In this document: positions 34,048 to 43,128 of the stretch, piece after piece
Numbering within the stretch: the first letter of the stretch is position 1
Layout: every line of letters begins with the position of its first letter
Assembly: GCF_019236475.1 (NCBI RefSeq)
Contig: NZ_JAFAIX010000013.1
Coordinates: forward strand, 186,001 to 250,000
Origin: Chitinophaga sp.
GTDB taxonomy: Bacteria; Bacteroidota; Bacteroidia; Chitinophagales; Chitinophagaceae
Reading direction: 5' to 3'
Length of the DNA: 64,000 bases
Translations under genes and position numbers: made by a program
Notes under the pieces: generated by a model
What the model saw: the letters and a program-made list of their open reading frames with translations, nothing else
Told to the model about the DNA's origin: nothing
Database searches by the model: none

Positions 34048-36420
34048 TTATTGTTGATCTTTTTTAGGCATCACTGCTTTAGGCTGTGGCTGCGCAGGCT
34101 TTTCTTCTTTCTTCTCTTTAATTTCTTCCTTCTTAGGTTTTTCTCCTCCTGGATTAGCTGGTTCGTCACCATAACCTGAAGAGTCGATATAATCCTGTTC
34201 AGAGCCATTTCCGGAATTCTCTGCTTCCGCACCTGGTTGTACATTGGAGTTAAAGTCTGAGAAAGATTCATTTGCCATACTTGCTGGCATGATGAATTTA
34301 TCGCTGGAAGATACTTTCAGCGTTGGATCTGCATAAACTTTCTGCATGAAGTAAGCCCAGATAGGCAAACCGGTATTAGCACCTTGACCCATAGCGGTAG
34401 TACTGAAGTGGAGATAATTGTTCTCACAACCTACCCAGGCACCAGCCAGGATTTTTGGTGTATAACCAATAAACCAACCATCAGTATTATCGTTGGTGGT
34501 ACCGGTTTTACCAGCCACTTCACCTTGGATATTATAGCGGGAACGCAGACGGGCAGCGGTTCCGCCAGGCCCAGTCACACCTTCCATCATTTTCACCATA
34601 GTATAAGAATCATGCTCGCTGATCACCTCACGTTTTACTGGCGCGAAGGTTTCCAGGATATTGCCATATCTATCTTCAATACGCGTAATATAAATAGGTT
34701 TTGTATTGATACCTCTGGCCGGGAACATCGTATATCCCTGGAGCATTTCATACAGGGAGAGATCCACAGCACCCAGCGCGATAGAAGGATACGGATCAAT
34801 TTTAGGTGTAAAGCCTACTTTATTCTTAGCGAAATCAGCGAAGTTTTTAGCGCCCAGTTGCTTAATCAGGTAAGCGGCTACTAAGTTGAGGGATTTAGCC
34901 AGTGCGCCTGCCATGGTGATAGAACCACCGGTGCTCCCTTCGGAGTTATGGGGGGTCCAACCATCGATGCTGATCGGTTCATTTGGCAGCATCGTGAGTG
35001 GAGAAAATCCGTTCATAATGGCAAAGCAATACAGGAATGGTTTAAATGTAGAACCAACCTGACGGCGCGTTTTCGAAACGTGATCGTTTTTGAAGTAGCG
35101 GAAATCCGGACCACCTACCCATGCTTTCACTTCACCGCTTTCAGGGTCCATGGCCATGAAACCAGCCTGCAAGATAGCGCGTGTATAACGGATGGAGTCC
35201 ATCGGCGTCATCACGGTGTCGATATCATTCATATCTGGTTCTGTAAAGCTTTTCCAACCGAATACTTTCATTTTCACCGGCGTGTTGAAAACACGGGCAA
35301 TAGTAGAATCATCTGCGCCATCATCTTTCATTTGTTGGTAGCGATCCGATTCCTGCATGAATTTATTCAGTTCTTTCTGCCAGTTTTTCCATACGCTACC
35401 AGATTTGATATTGTTTTGCGCAAACAATGATTTCTGGAGCGTCATCAGGTGGTGGCGTACCGCTTCTTCTGCATACAGTTGCATGCGAGGGTTGATGGTC
35501 GTATAGATTTTCAGACCATCACGGTAGATATTATAGGTAGAACCATCTGCTTTTTTATGATTGGAACACCACGATTTCAGCTCATCCCGCAGTACTTCGC
35601 GGAAATAGGGAGCGAGACCTTTGTTGTGATCAATTTTATTGTAGTGGAGTACAATAGGTTTGCTTTTGGCAGACGCGGCTTCGGCCGGCGTGATGAATTT
35701 ACTATCCACCATGTTGTCGATCACCGTATTTCTGCGTCCCAGTGCCATTTGCGGGTTACGACGTGGATTGTAAAGGGTGTTTCCTTTGAGCATACCCACC
35801 AGGATCGCTGCCTCCTCGATAGAAAGATGCCCTGCATCTTTACTGAAGAAAGTACGCGCCCCGTTTTCGATACCGTATACGTTATCTCCGAAAGCAACCG
35901 TGTTTAAATAAAGTGTTAAAATTTCCTTTTTAGTGAAATTTCTTTCCAACTTGATAGCAATAATCCATTCCTGTAGCTTCTGGAAGCCGCGGGAAATAGG
36001 ATTGGAAGCCCTTTGTTTGCCCAGCACATCTGCCTGGAGATTGAGTGCCAACTGTTGTGTGATGGTACTGGAACCACGTTTTTTACCGATTAAGAGGTAA
36101 AAAGGAATGGCAAAAGTACCTTTGGCATCGATACCGGAGTTTTCGTAAAACCGACTTTCCTCGGTGGCTATCAATGCATTAATAACATTTTGAGATATCT
36201 CGTTATAGTCGCTACTAGAGCGGTCTACCTGATAATATTTACCTAATATGGTACCATCATCGGCTATTACTTCGGAGGCCAGGGCTGCGCGAGGATTCTC
36301 CAATTCTTCCATAGATGGCATATTGCCGATGATACGGAAGTTAATGAGCAATATAAGGACAACGAATAATGCTAAAATCCCAAAAGCCACTCCCCACAAT
36401 ATTTTCACCGATTTTTTCAT
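34048..36420 (-). CDS. mrcA: penicillin-binding protein 1A, bifunctional
   Basis: A 790-residue class A PBP polymerising and cross-linking peptidoglycan at the inner membrane. One N-terminal membrane segment is followed by a GT51 glycosyltransferase domain (ATEESRFYENSGID with the catalytic Glu; GSSTITQQLALNL). The penicillin-binding domain has SxxK in VGSTFKPFLY, an SLN triad (AKSLNLVAAY) and KTG in VAGKTGTTND. The last 80 residues are low-complexity, rich in Lys, Glu and Pro. A TAGCTTTG box lies 50 bases upstream. Confidence 0.95.
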   Translation of the reverse strand: MKKSVKILWGVAFGILALFVVLILLINFRIIGNMPSMEELENPRAALASEVIADDGTILGKYYQVDRSSSDYNEISQNVINALIATEESRFYENSGIDAKGTFAIPFYLLIGKKRGSSTITQQLALNLQADVLGKQRASNPISRGFQKLQEWIIAIKLERNFTKKEILTLYLNTVAFGDNVYGIENGARTFFSKDAGHLSIEEAAILVGMLKGNTLYNPRRNPQMALGRRNTVIDNMVDSKFITPAEAASAKSKPIVLHYNKIDHNKGLAPYFREVLRDELKSWCSNHKKADGSTYNIYRDGLKIYTTINPRMQLYAEEAVRHHLMTLQKSLFAQNNIKSGSVWKNWQKELNKFMQESDRYQQMKDDGADDSTIARVFNTPVKMKVFGWKSFTEPDMNDIDTVMTPMDSIRYTRAILQAGFMAMDPESGEVKAWVGGPDFRYFKNDHVSKTRRQVGSTFKPFLYCFAIMNGFSPLTMLPNEPISIDGWTPHNSEGSTGGSITMAGALAKSLNLVAAYLIKQLGAKNFADFAKNKVGFTPKIDPYPSIALGAVDLSLYEMLQGYTMFPARGINTKPIYITRIEDRYGNILETFAPVKREVISEHDSYTMVKMMEGVTGPGGTAARLRSRYNIQGEVAGKTGTTNDNTDGWFIGYTPKILAGAWVGCENNYLHFSTTAMGQGANTGLPIWAYFMQKVYADPTLKVSSSDKFIMPASMANESFSDFNSNVQPGAEAENSGNGSEQDYIDSSGYGDEPANPGGEKPKKEEIKEKKEEKPAQPQPKAVMPKKDQQ

Positions 36421-36469
36421 GCGTTTTTCTGATTTGTTAAATGGCTAAACTTACCTAAAGTATGACCGA

Positions 36470-36477
36470 CAAAGCTA
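36470..36477 (-). promoter_or_regulatory. -7 element of the PBP1A gene
   Basis: TAGCTTTG on the minus strand, 50 bases before the PBP1A ATG, in the short gap after the TPR-protein gene. It suggests PBP1A is transcribed on its own as well as by read-through. Confidence 0.55.
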
Positions 36478-36504
36478 ATGGAATTTTTCAGGATTTTCGT
36501 ACTG

Positions 36505-39500
36505 TTACTGTGTTACATAATTATCAGTAAAGAATTTACGGTATCCTTCCAGGTCCTTTGTGCTATTCAGCAAGATAAAGTTATCTCGCGAAATCACGAA
36601 CATGGAATAATCCGCCGGCTTGATACGTGGGATAATATTGGCAGAGGCCGCATCACGAATTTCATCGAAGTATTCCAGTGCCTTGTCCTCGTTAGGGAAC
36701 AGCCTGAATATTAACATGATATCATTTGGTGTGAGCACAAAACTACCTACTTCGATTTTATCATTGGCATGTTTGCTGGCATTGTAACGGGTAAACTGGT
36801 TCAGGCCCTCATCCATCAAATCTTTGGATACGCGCTGGAAAGAGAGTACCACAAAGAACGGATTGTTTGCGTCTAACTTATACGGAGTCAGTGGTTTAGA
36901 TGGTGGCGGTGGGGGAGTCACTGCCGCTGGAGTAGAGGTAGTAGCTACTGTATTCAGCACCGGTGTAGCGGTAGTTACATTGGCAGCCACTTTAATACTA
37001 TCAGCTTTGGTTTTGGCCGTGTTTACCTTATCAGTCAGGGAAGGCTGAGGGTTTTGCCATGGGTAGCGAATAGAAATATTCTCATCCACGAGGGCACCTC
37101 CATTGTTAGTTTTCTTCACTTCCAGTTGGGCCAGGTAATTATATAACTCGGTGCGTTTGCTCAGCACATCCATCAGGGCCTGGGCCTGGGCATATACCGC
37201 GGTGTCTGAGGCGTATTTATTCAATACATATTGAACAGCACGAACAGAACGCATCGTGGTATCTGTAGCGAAAGAGGTATCTGTTTTTACTACCACCATG
37301 GCCTGTAGCAGGTCAAATTTTGGTTGCAGGTAATTCACCCCATAAACAGAATCCACCATGGCACGCATAGCGATAGCCGCATCATAGTTACCATTGCGGA
37401 AGGCGGTATAGGCAGAGTCATAAGCTTGGCTAATCGCTTTCTTTTTACCGGCATCAATATCTTTCAGCGCGCCAAAACGTATGAAATCTGCAAAATTCGT
37501 TTGTGCGTACTCGTTAAGTACTTGGTTTTTGTAACGATTTGCGATATCGTTCCTTCCCAGCTTTCCATTCCACACGTAAAGGGAATATAATACTTCCGCT
37601 TTCTTTGGATGGTTTGGATAAATGAGCAATAAGGAATCGTACGTTTCTATAGCGAGTTTCGCATTTTCCAGTTTATCGTAATAGAGTTTACCTAGTTCGA
37701 ACCAGGCATCTTCACATTTAGTTTTGGAAGTCTCTAATTTTTCTTTGGTCAGTGGCAGGCCCAGAGCGAGGCTTTCAGCGGTTACGCTATCAGGCGATAC
37801 CTCTTTAGGCGCTTGTTCTCCGGGTGCGTTGAGCATGGCCGGGCTATTATTGGCAATATTGGCATTTCCACCCGTTTGGCTTCGACGCCAGTTATCAGCC
37901 AGTTGCCTATTTCCCCATTTGCGTTTGAATTCGGAATAACCAGCAGATTTTGCCGCCTGGTTATAGAAGTACCAGTCGCCATTTCCATCCGCTTGCGGCC
38001 CGTAGGCGCCAGGAGAATTTCCCACCAGACTGCTACCAAAAGAATTGCTAGCGTTGGCCGCATTTTTAGCATCGGCTTTCTTTTTCTCCGCTGCCTCTTT
38101 TTTAATTGTTCCGGCAAGTTTAGAGAGATAAATATTACGGTCGGATTCAGGCATTAAAGCGATGCGTTGAAGACTGTCTTCTCGATGAATGAGCGCCACT
38201 CTAGCAGCTACGTCTCCCAATACATTCTTGCGGGTTCTTACCACTGCTGCATCTGCAAAATCGTTGGTCATTACGCCGGCGGTGCTATCGTAATATTTTT
38301 TCGCTTCCAAGTAATTGCGTTGATCATAGTAGATATCCGCAATGCCTTTATAGGTGAGGGTACGTTGTACCAGGTTATTGCTAGGTTCTTTGAGTGATTT
38401 CTGCATGTACGCGATGGCCGCATCCGCATCTTTAGGGTAAGACAACATACCCATGGTGTACAGTATACCATCTCGGTAAGGATGGAATCTTTCTTTGCGG
38501 AGCATGTGGCGGAGACCTTCGATACTTTTAGTAGGATCGCCGTTTTCCAGGGAGGCATTGAGTTTGGCGATCTGGATACGTGCTTGGAAATCCATCATCG
38601 GGTCTGGTTTCTGATGGATCACCTCGCGGAACTGTTCAATAGCAGAGTCTGGGCGATGCTGCATGGCAAGGAGCTGTCCGAGGATGAAAGACATTCTCGC
38701 TTTGGCCACCTTGTCCCTGCTTTTATCGATCGCTATTTGTAAAGGCTCGATGGTTTCAGGGTATCGGCCCTGGATATAGTTACTATAGGCCCTCACTTCA
38801 GCGAGGGAGCCTTCTAAGCGTTTCGGGAATTTAGGATCGTTGTGTAATACGTTCAGTAAAGCCTGTACCTCATCGAATTCATGTTGTTCCAAGAGGGTGC
38901 GAGCGCGCCAAAGGAAGGCGTCGTTGCGGGCTCTTTTATGACGGAAAGGCGCTAGGATGCCTTTTGTTTTTTCTTTGGTAGCAACAGAGATATGATCGTT
39001 TTCAGCAGAGCCGATCACCGTCTTATATTCCTTTTTATTCTTTGGTGCGAAAGCGATGTTAACGTATTGGAAGGTTTTATTGGCATTATCCAGATCCCCT
39101 TCATAGAAGTAGGCACGTCCCATGAGTACGTAGCAATCAGGTATCCATTTACCTCTTGGGTCATGTAGTTGAATGCCGGTAGATGCCTTTTCCACCACAG
39201 AGTCCAGTTCCTTTTTGCTGAAGCTTTGATTCTTCATGTTAAAAGGATAGAAAGGCAGCAAAACGTTATAGTTATCCTGGCCTTGGCGATTGACAACGCG
39301 TACTACCTTATTCAGTTTTGTTCTTGCATGAAAATAGTAGTTATAGCGGGTGGCCAGGTTTTGCCAGAAGGCGCGATAGAGGGTCCAGCGTTTTTTCTCC
39401 AGCATGATTTCGGCTGGCGTACGTCGGTCCTGTACTTTATTATTGGCGCCGAGTTGAATCAACGGTTTTCCTTGGGTAGTGTTACCCTGGGGGTTGCTTC

Positions 39501-39642
39501 TTTGTGACTGGTTCTGGGGCCGTATCACCGTTTGCTGGTTACGGTTTTGGGGCGGTTGAATCTGCGCCCAAGCCGCTGGAATTCCCATGCACAATAAAAA
39601 AAGTAAAGCAAAATATCTTAATAGTAACTTGTTGCAATTCAT
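36505..39642 (-). CDS. large TPR protein, probable type IX secretion component PorW/SprE
   Basis: A 1045-residue exported protein with a signal peptide (LLFLLCMGIPAAWAQ). A Gln/Asn/Pro-rich segment follows, then the conserved block WTLYRAFWQNLATRYNYYF. At least eight TPR-like helical repeats follow (for example VLMGRAYFYEGDLDNANK, SFILGQLLAMQHRPDSAIEQF, ADIYYDQRNYLEAKKYYDS). A Pro/Thr-rich stretch (about 900-930) precedes a C-terminal globular domain. The layout and the YNYYF block fit PorW/SprE, the TPR protein needed for type IX secretion and gliding, though no clear lipobox is seen. The call rests on architecture. Confidence 0.62.
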   Translation of the reverse strand: MNCNKLLLRYFALLFLLCMGIPAAWAQIQPPQNRNQQTVIRPQNQSQRSNPQGNTTQGKPLIQLGANNKVQDRRTPAEIMLEKKRWTLYRAFWQNLATRYNYYFHARTKLNKVVRVVNRQGQDNYNVLLPFYPFNMKNQSFSKKELDSVVEKASTGIQLHDPRGKWIPDCYVLMGRAYFYEGDLDNANKTFQYVNIAFAPKNKKEYKTVIGSAENDHISVATKEKTKGILAPFRHKRARNDAFLWRARTLLEQHEFDEVQALLNVLHNDPKFPKRLEGSLAEVRAYSNYIQGRYPETIEPLQIAIDKSRDKVAKARMSFILGQLLAMQHRPDSAIEQFREVIHQKPDPMMDFQARIQIAKLNASLENGDPTKSIEGLRHMLRKERFHPYRDGILYTMGMLSYPKDADAAIAYMQKSLKEPSNNLVQRTLTYKGIADIYYDQRNYLEAKKYYDSTAGVMTNDFADAAVVRTRKNVLGDVAARVALIHREDSLQRIALMPESDRNIYLSKLAGTIKKEAAEKKKADAKNAANASNSFGSSLVGNSPGAYGPQADGNGDWYFYNQAAKSAGYSEFKRKWGNRQLADNWRRSQTGGNANIANNSPAMLNAPGEQAPKEVSPDSVTAESLALGLPLTKEKLETSKTKCEDAWFELGKLYYDKLENAKLAIETYDSLLLIYPNHPKKAEVLYSLYVWNGKLGRNDIANRYKNQVLNEYAQTNFADFIRFGALKDIDAGKKKAISQAYDSAYTAFRNGNYDAAIAMRAMVDSVYGVNYLQPKFDLLQAMVVVKTDTSFATDTTMRSVRAVQYVLNKYASDTAVYAQAQALMDVLSKRTELYNYLAQLEVKKTNNGGALVDENISIRYPWQNPQPSLTDKVNTAKTKADSIKVAANVTTATPVLNTVATTSTPAAVTPPPPPSKPLTPYKLDANNPFFVVLSFQRVSKDLMDEGLNQFTRYNASKHANDKIEVGSFVLTPNDIMLIFRLFPNEDKALEYFDEIRDAASANIIPRIKPADYSMFVISRDNFILLNSTKDLEGYRKFFTDNYVTQ

Positions 39643-39879
39643 GGATGCCAGGGTGTATAGGCTGAATATATATAACTTCCAGATTAAAAAAATATTTTAA
39701 AGATACTGTAAAAATGTGGAAAATCTTATAATAATTTATCATTTAATCGGCTGATAATCAACCTTGAGAATGTGTAAACTATCCGATTTTTTTTATGGTA
39801 TCTCCCTATATCTGATAATCGAAACAACAAATAAAACAAATATGATTAACTTTAGCCGCCTGAAAACGAAAAAATTGCA

Positions 39880-40284
39880 ATGGCAAGGAAGGGGAATAAA
39901 AATAAAAGAAGAAATTTAGAGAAGCTCCAACATAAGTATCGTCTGGTGATTATGAACGATGAAACCTATGATGAGGTGACTTCGTTCAAGTTGTCGAGAA
40001 TGAGCGTATACATAGCATTGAGTACCCTCTTTGTATTGCTGGTGGCTATTACGGTAGCTACTATCGTGTTCACGCCCTTACGTTATTATATTCCCGGTTA
40101 CGGCGATCTGAAGCAGCGCAGAGAATTTATCCATCTCAAAATGCGGGCAGACTCCCTTGAAAATGCCGTAAATGCCCGTGATAAATACCTGAATAATATC
40201 AAACAGGTGATCAACGGCGAGTTTACCGGTAAACTAGATACAACGATGATACAGGTGCCCAAAGTAGATGGCAGCACCTACTAG
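39880..40284 (+). CDS. short membrane protein resembling the N-terminus of M23 peptidases, catalytic domain absent
   Basis: A 134-residue protein with a basic N-terminus, a cytoplasmic strand-rich segment (YRLVIMNDETYDEVTSFKLSRMSVY), one membrane segment (about 47-68), then TPLRYYIPGYGDLKQRREFIHLKMRADSLENAV. This is the typical N-terminal part of Bacteroidota M23-type peptidoglycan peptidases encoded beside bactofilins. Here the frame ends after a short coiled coil and the following 120 bases encode nothing like a peptidase. It sits 123 bases before the bactofilin gene. It may be a natural short scaffold or an ancient truncation. Confidence 0.7.
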   Translation: MARKGNKNKRRNLEKLQHKYRLVIMNDETYDEVTSFKLSRMSVYIALSTLFVLLVAITVATIVFTPLRYYIPGYGDLKQRREFIHLKMRADSLENAVNARDKYLNNIKQVINGEFTGKLDTTMIQVPKVDGSTY

Positions 40285-40407
40285 CCAACAGCCTGGTATT
40301 TTGATTAAGTTATTGAATATTAATTAATTATAGATAATCAATAAATCTCAAAATATTATTTTACTTTACATCGTTTTAACTTTCAAACTTGAAAAACCTG
40401 AAAACCT

Positions 40408-40842
40408 ATGTTTAATAACAGTTCAAAATCAAAAGGTGACAGCAAGAATATGCTGCCCTCCTCTACTATCAACATCATCGGAAGCGGAACCTCCATTCAG
40501 GGCGATATCGTATGTGAAGGCGATATCCGTATTGATGGCCAGGTAAACGGTCTGGTATCAACCAAAGCCAAAATAGTAGTAGGCCCGGAAGGAGACATTT
40601 CCGGAGATTTGATTTGCCAAAGTGCCGACATTATGGGGAAAGTGACTGGAATCATCAAAGTAGATGAACTCCTGTTCTTAAAAGGAAACGCTCTTGTAAA
40701 AGGAGATGTCTACACGAATCATTTCGAAATGGAGCCAACCGCCAAATTCAATGGCCGTTGCTACATGGAGGATGAAAAGCCGGCAGAAGCTCACAAAAAT
40801 GGAAAATCAGCCAAAAAAGAAGCCGAACAGCAACAAGCCTGA
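40408..40842 (+). CDS. bactofilin (polymer-forming cytoskeletal protein)
   Basis: A 144-residue protein with a central right-handed beta-helix built of short repeats (IGSGTSIQGDIVCEGDIRIDG, QVNGLVSTKAKIVVGPEG, DISGDLICQSADIMGKVTG, VDELLFLKGNALVKGDVYT). It has disordered basic and polar tails. Bactofilins form nucleotide-free filaments on the membrane that position cell-wall enzymes. The partner is likely the M23-like membrane protein just upstream. Its 3' end overlaps the atpZ gene by 44 bases. Confidence 0.93.
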   Translation: MFNNSSKSKGDSKNMLPSSTINIIGSGTSIQGDIVCEGDIRIDGQVNGLVSTKAKIVVGPEGDISGDLICQSADIMGKVTGIIKVDELLFLKGNALVKGDVYTNHFEMEPTAKFNGRCYMEDEKPAEAHKNGKSAKKEAEQQQA

Positions 40843-41038
40843 GGATAACAGACCAGGCACTATTATGCGTTATGCGGGTCTTGCGTTTCAGATGATGACA
40901 ACGCTCGGACTGGCAGTATTTGCAGGGTACAAGCTGGACCAAAAAATTGGCTGGCGTTTCCCTGTATGTCTTGTCATTTTTTCTTTACTCGGTTTAGCCA
41001 TAATTTTGTGGCAAATTATTAAAGACACCCGCAGGTAA
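40799..41038 (+). CDS. atpZ: AtpZ/AtpI-family small membrane protein
   Basis: A 79-residue protein. The polar Lys/Asn/Pro-rich N-terminus is followed by two membrane segments in the AtpZ pattern (MRYAGLAFQMMTTLGLAVFAGYKLDQ; FPVCLVIFSLLGLAIILW). AtpZ proteins assist F-type ATP synthase assembly, possibly as Mg2+ or Ca2+ channels with AtpI. The start at 40799 lies inside the bactofilin gene and is preferred over upstream in-frame starts because it begins the conserved region. The stop overlaps the next ATG by one base (TAATG). Confidence 0.82.
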   Translation: MENQPKKKPNSNKPEDNRPGTIMRYAGLAFQMMTTLGLAVFAGYKLDQKIGWRFPVCLVIFSLLGLAIILWQIIKDTRR

Positions 41039-41424
41039 TGAGCGATAGATTTTTTATTCGACTATTTGCCGTATTCGGCATCTTAAATGGAATTTTAATG
41101 GCGTGCAAACCCAGGTTGATGGATATCAGCGCACACTTTTATGTGCTGCTTATCGGCAACCTGGTCCTGGCGCTAGTTTCTCTTTTCTCCTACATGATGA
41201 GCCGCAAAGGCCTTCAAACTGCCAACAACAATGCCTTTGTAAGAGCTGTCTACGGTTCTACACTCAGCAAATTAATGATCTGCGTGCTGGGTATTGGCGC
41301 TTATGTTTTCACTTACAGGCCTCATGTCAGTAAGGCTACTATCTTTATCCTGCTTGGCCTCTACCTGGTTTATACCATTTTTGAAACACTCAGCTTGTTC
41401 AAATTCATCCGACAGAAAAAGTAA
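41038..41424 (+). CDS. four-segment membrane protein, possibly AtpI-like
   Basis: A 128-residue integral membrane protein with four hydrophobic segments (about 7-22, 30-52, 75-92, 98-120). In topology and position after atpZ it resembles the AtpI-like proteins before ATP synthase operons, but the sequence similarity is too weak for me to name it. Its start overlaps the atpZ stop by one base and its own stop abuts the next ATG, so it is tightly coupled to both. Confidence 0.65.
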   Translation: MSDRFFIRLFAVFGILNGILMACKPRLMDISAHFYVLLIGNLVLALVSLFSYMMSRKGLQTANNNAFVRAVYGSTLSKLMICVLGIGAYVFTYRPHVSKATIFILLGLYLVYTIFETLSLFKFIRQKK

Positions 41425-42051
41425 ATGAAACAGGAGGCGCCATTACATGCATTAGCGGCGTATCTGCCGGATGGTACCTTCGAACCGGTAATGGAATTCA
41501 TCCGAATATTTAAGGTGCATCTCACCATTACCCGTGAAAGAAAGAGTATCCTCGGAGATTACCGTCACCCGGATGGAACTGGGAAAGGCCATCGCATCAG
41601 CATCAACGGATCGCTGAACAGGTATTCCTTTCTCATCACCCTCCTGCATGAACTGGCACACCTGACCACTTTCAATAAACATGGCAACCGTGTGCCAGCA
41701 CATGGAAAAGAATGGAAGGCGGAATTTACTTTTATACTGAGTGGGTTTGTTGGAAAAAATTACCTGCCACCGGATATTGAATTGGCGGTGAGACAAAGTA
41801 TGCTCAATCCTGCTGCTAGCTCTTGTGCAGATGAAGATTTGTTACGCGTGCTCAGCAGGTATGATAGAAAAAAAGACAACCATTTTTTTGTGGAGCAGGT
41901 ACCCTTACATCAACTATTCAGAACAAAAGATGGCAGAATCTTCAAAAAAGGAGAGAAAATCAGGAAACGCTATCGTTGTGAAGAAGTAGCCTCTAAAAGA
42001 TTATATCTTTTTAGTCCTGTGTACGAGGTGGAATTGGTGACGGAGTCATAA
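41425..42051 (+). CDS. SprT-like zinc metalloprotease-fold protein
   Basis: A 208-residue protein with the HExxH zinc motif in LLHELAHLTTFNKHG and a third ligand candidate in VPAHGKEWKAEF, matching the SprT-like domain. The C-terminal part lacks the four-Cys zinc ribbon of some family members (only CADEDL and RCEEV are seen). Spartan-type relatives cut DNA-protein cross-links; bacterial roles are unclear. It directly follows the AtpI-like gene without a gap, an unusual neighbour for that pair. Confidence 0.85.
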   Translation: MKQEAPLHALAAYLPDGTFEPVMEFIRIFKVHLTITRERKSILGDYRHPDGTGKGHRISINGSLNRYSFLITLLHELAHLTTFNKHGNRVPAHGKEWKAEFTFILSGFVGKNYLPPDIELAVRQSMLNPAASSCADEDLLRVLSRYDRKKDNHFFVEQVPLHQLFRTKDGRIFKKGEKIRKRYRCEEVASKRLYLFSPVYEVELVTES

Positions 42052-42056
42052 AACAA

Positions 42057-42085
42057 AGTGCCACCGCCAATCTGACGGCAGCACT
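42057..42085. terminator. weak hairpin between convergent SprT-like and M28 peptidase genes
   Basis: The stem AGTGC / GCACT continues as CCG / CGG across a two-base internal loop. No strong U-tract, so its role is uncertain. Confidence 0.35.
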
Positions 42086-42093
42086 CATCATTC

Positions 42094-43023
42094 TTATTTT
42101 ACTTCTGTATAATGCAATTCGGCGAATGTCATCGCCCGATTAATCAACTGTATTTCTAACCGAACAATCTTTTCCTCTGCTGTTGCCTGTAATTTATGAG
42201 CATCATCCGTTGGTTTATGGTAATCATCATGCCCTCCGGTGTGGAAGAATAATACCGGTACTTGGTGCATATAAAAATTATGATGGTCAGACGCGCCTTT
42301 TCCAGCGGCATCGGTAAAAAATTTAATTCCATCTTGCTGCACGCCCTGGAATACTTCCGGCCACTCTTTCGCAGAACCGAAGCCGCCAATACCAATACCT
42401 CTTTCCGGGTTATACCTGCCAATCATATCCATATTCAGCATAAAATGCATGTTCTCCAATGGCATTACAGGATGACTGGTATAATACTTTGATCCCTGCA
42501 AACCTAGCTCCTCTCCTCCAAATGCAATAAAGAGGAAATTGAAGGGTTCTTTACTTTTATTCTGGCTGTAATAACGAGCCAGTTCCAATAATCCTGCTAC
42601 GCCGGAAGCATTATCATCTGCACCGTTGTGAATCTGCCCAATAGGATATTTACCATCGAAAAGACCCGCTGTTCCCAGGTGATCGTAATGCGCACCGATG
42701 ATAATCGTACGTGCGGCACCGTTATCCAGGTAGCCAATCACATTGCGACTAGGAACATCTTTGTGGCTGTTGCGATCGAATGTAAAGTTTTGGTAATAGC
42801 TGCCTTCCACTAATGGTTGGAGGCCAAGTTTACGGAATTCCTTCGCTACCCAGCGACTCGCTTTCATTCCGCCTTTTTCTGCTGTTCCTCTGCCTTTCAG
42901 CTTATCGGATGCCAGATAGTTCACTGTTTGCTGAATCCTGGAAGCGGAAGGAAGGGTATCCTGTGCTTGCGCCCCGATAAATAAAGCGACTGTACATAAT
43001 CCGGTAAATAAGACCTTTTTCAT
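42094..43023 (-). CDS. secreted M28-family zinc peptidase
   Basis: A 309-residue exopeptidase-like protein with a signal peptide from the ATG at 43023 (MKKVLFTGLCTVALFIGAQA). Zinc ligands are in IIGAHYDHLG (His, Asp region), HNGADDNASGVAGLLELARY (bridging Asp), FGGEELGLQGSKYY (catalytic Glu pair), LNMDMIGRY (Asp) and LFFHTGGHDDYH (His). This is a complete M28 set of the aminopeptidase type. It may release amino acids from peptides in the periplasm or outside. Monocistronic. Confidence 0.92.
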   Translation of the reverse strand: MKKVLFTGLCTVALFIGAQAQDTLPSASRIQQTVNYLASDKLKGRGTAEKGGMKASRWVAKEFRKLGLQPLVEGSYYQNFTFDRNSHKDVPSRNVIGYLDNGAARTIIIGAHYDHLGTAGLFDGKYPIGQIHNGADDNASGVAGLLELARYYSQNKSKEPFNFLFIAFGGEELGLQGSKYYTSHPVMPLENMHFMLNMDMIGRYNPERGIGIGGFGSAKEWPEVFQGVQQDGIKFFTDAAGKGASDHHNFYMHQVPVLFFHTGGHDDYHKPTDDAHKLQATAEEKIVRLEIQLINRAMTFAELHYTEVK

Positions 43024-43067
43024 TGCACTAAATCCTTGGTTATCCTGCAAGTATATTAATAAACGAC

Positions 43068-43095
43068 AGAAGGCTTCCTTTGAGGGAAGCCTTCT
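43068..43095 (-). terminator. hairpin downstream of yidC
   Basis: The 11-base stem AGAAGGCTTCC / GGAAGCCTTCT lies between the yidC stop and the M28 gene on the minus strand; the U-tract is weak. Confidence 0.65.
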
Positions 43096-43128
43096 GCTAA
43101 AATTTATGACTGAATTGTTCAGATGCTA

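Noticed and set aside
40285..40407. Remnant of an M23 peptidase domain after the short membrane protein
   Set aside because: None of the frames in this gap shows the HxxxD or HxH peptidase motifs; the sequence is AT-rich and non-coding.
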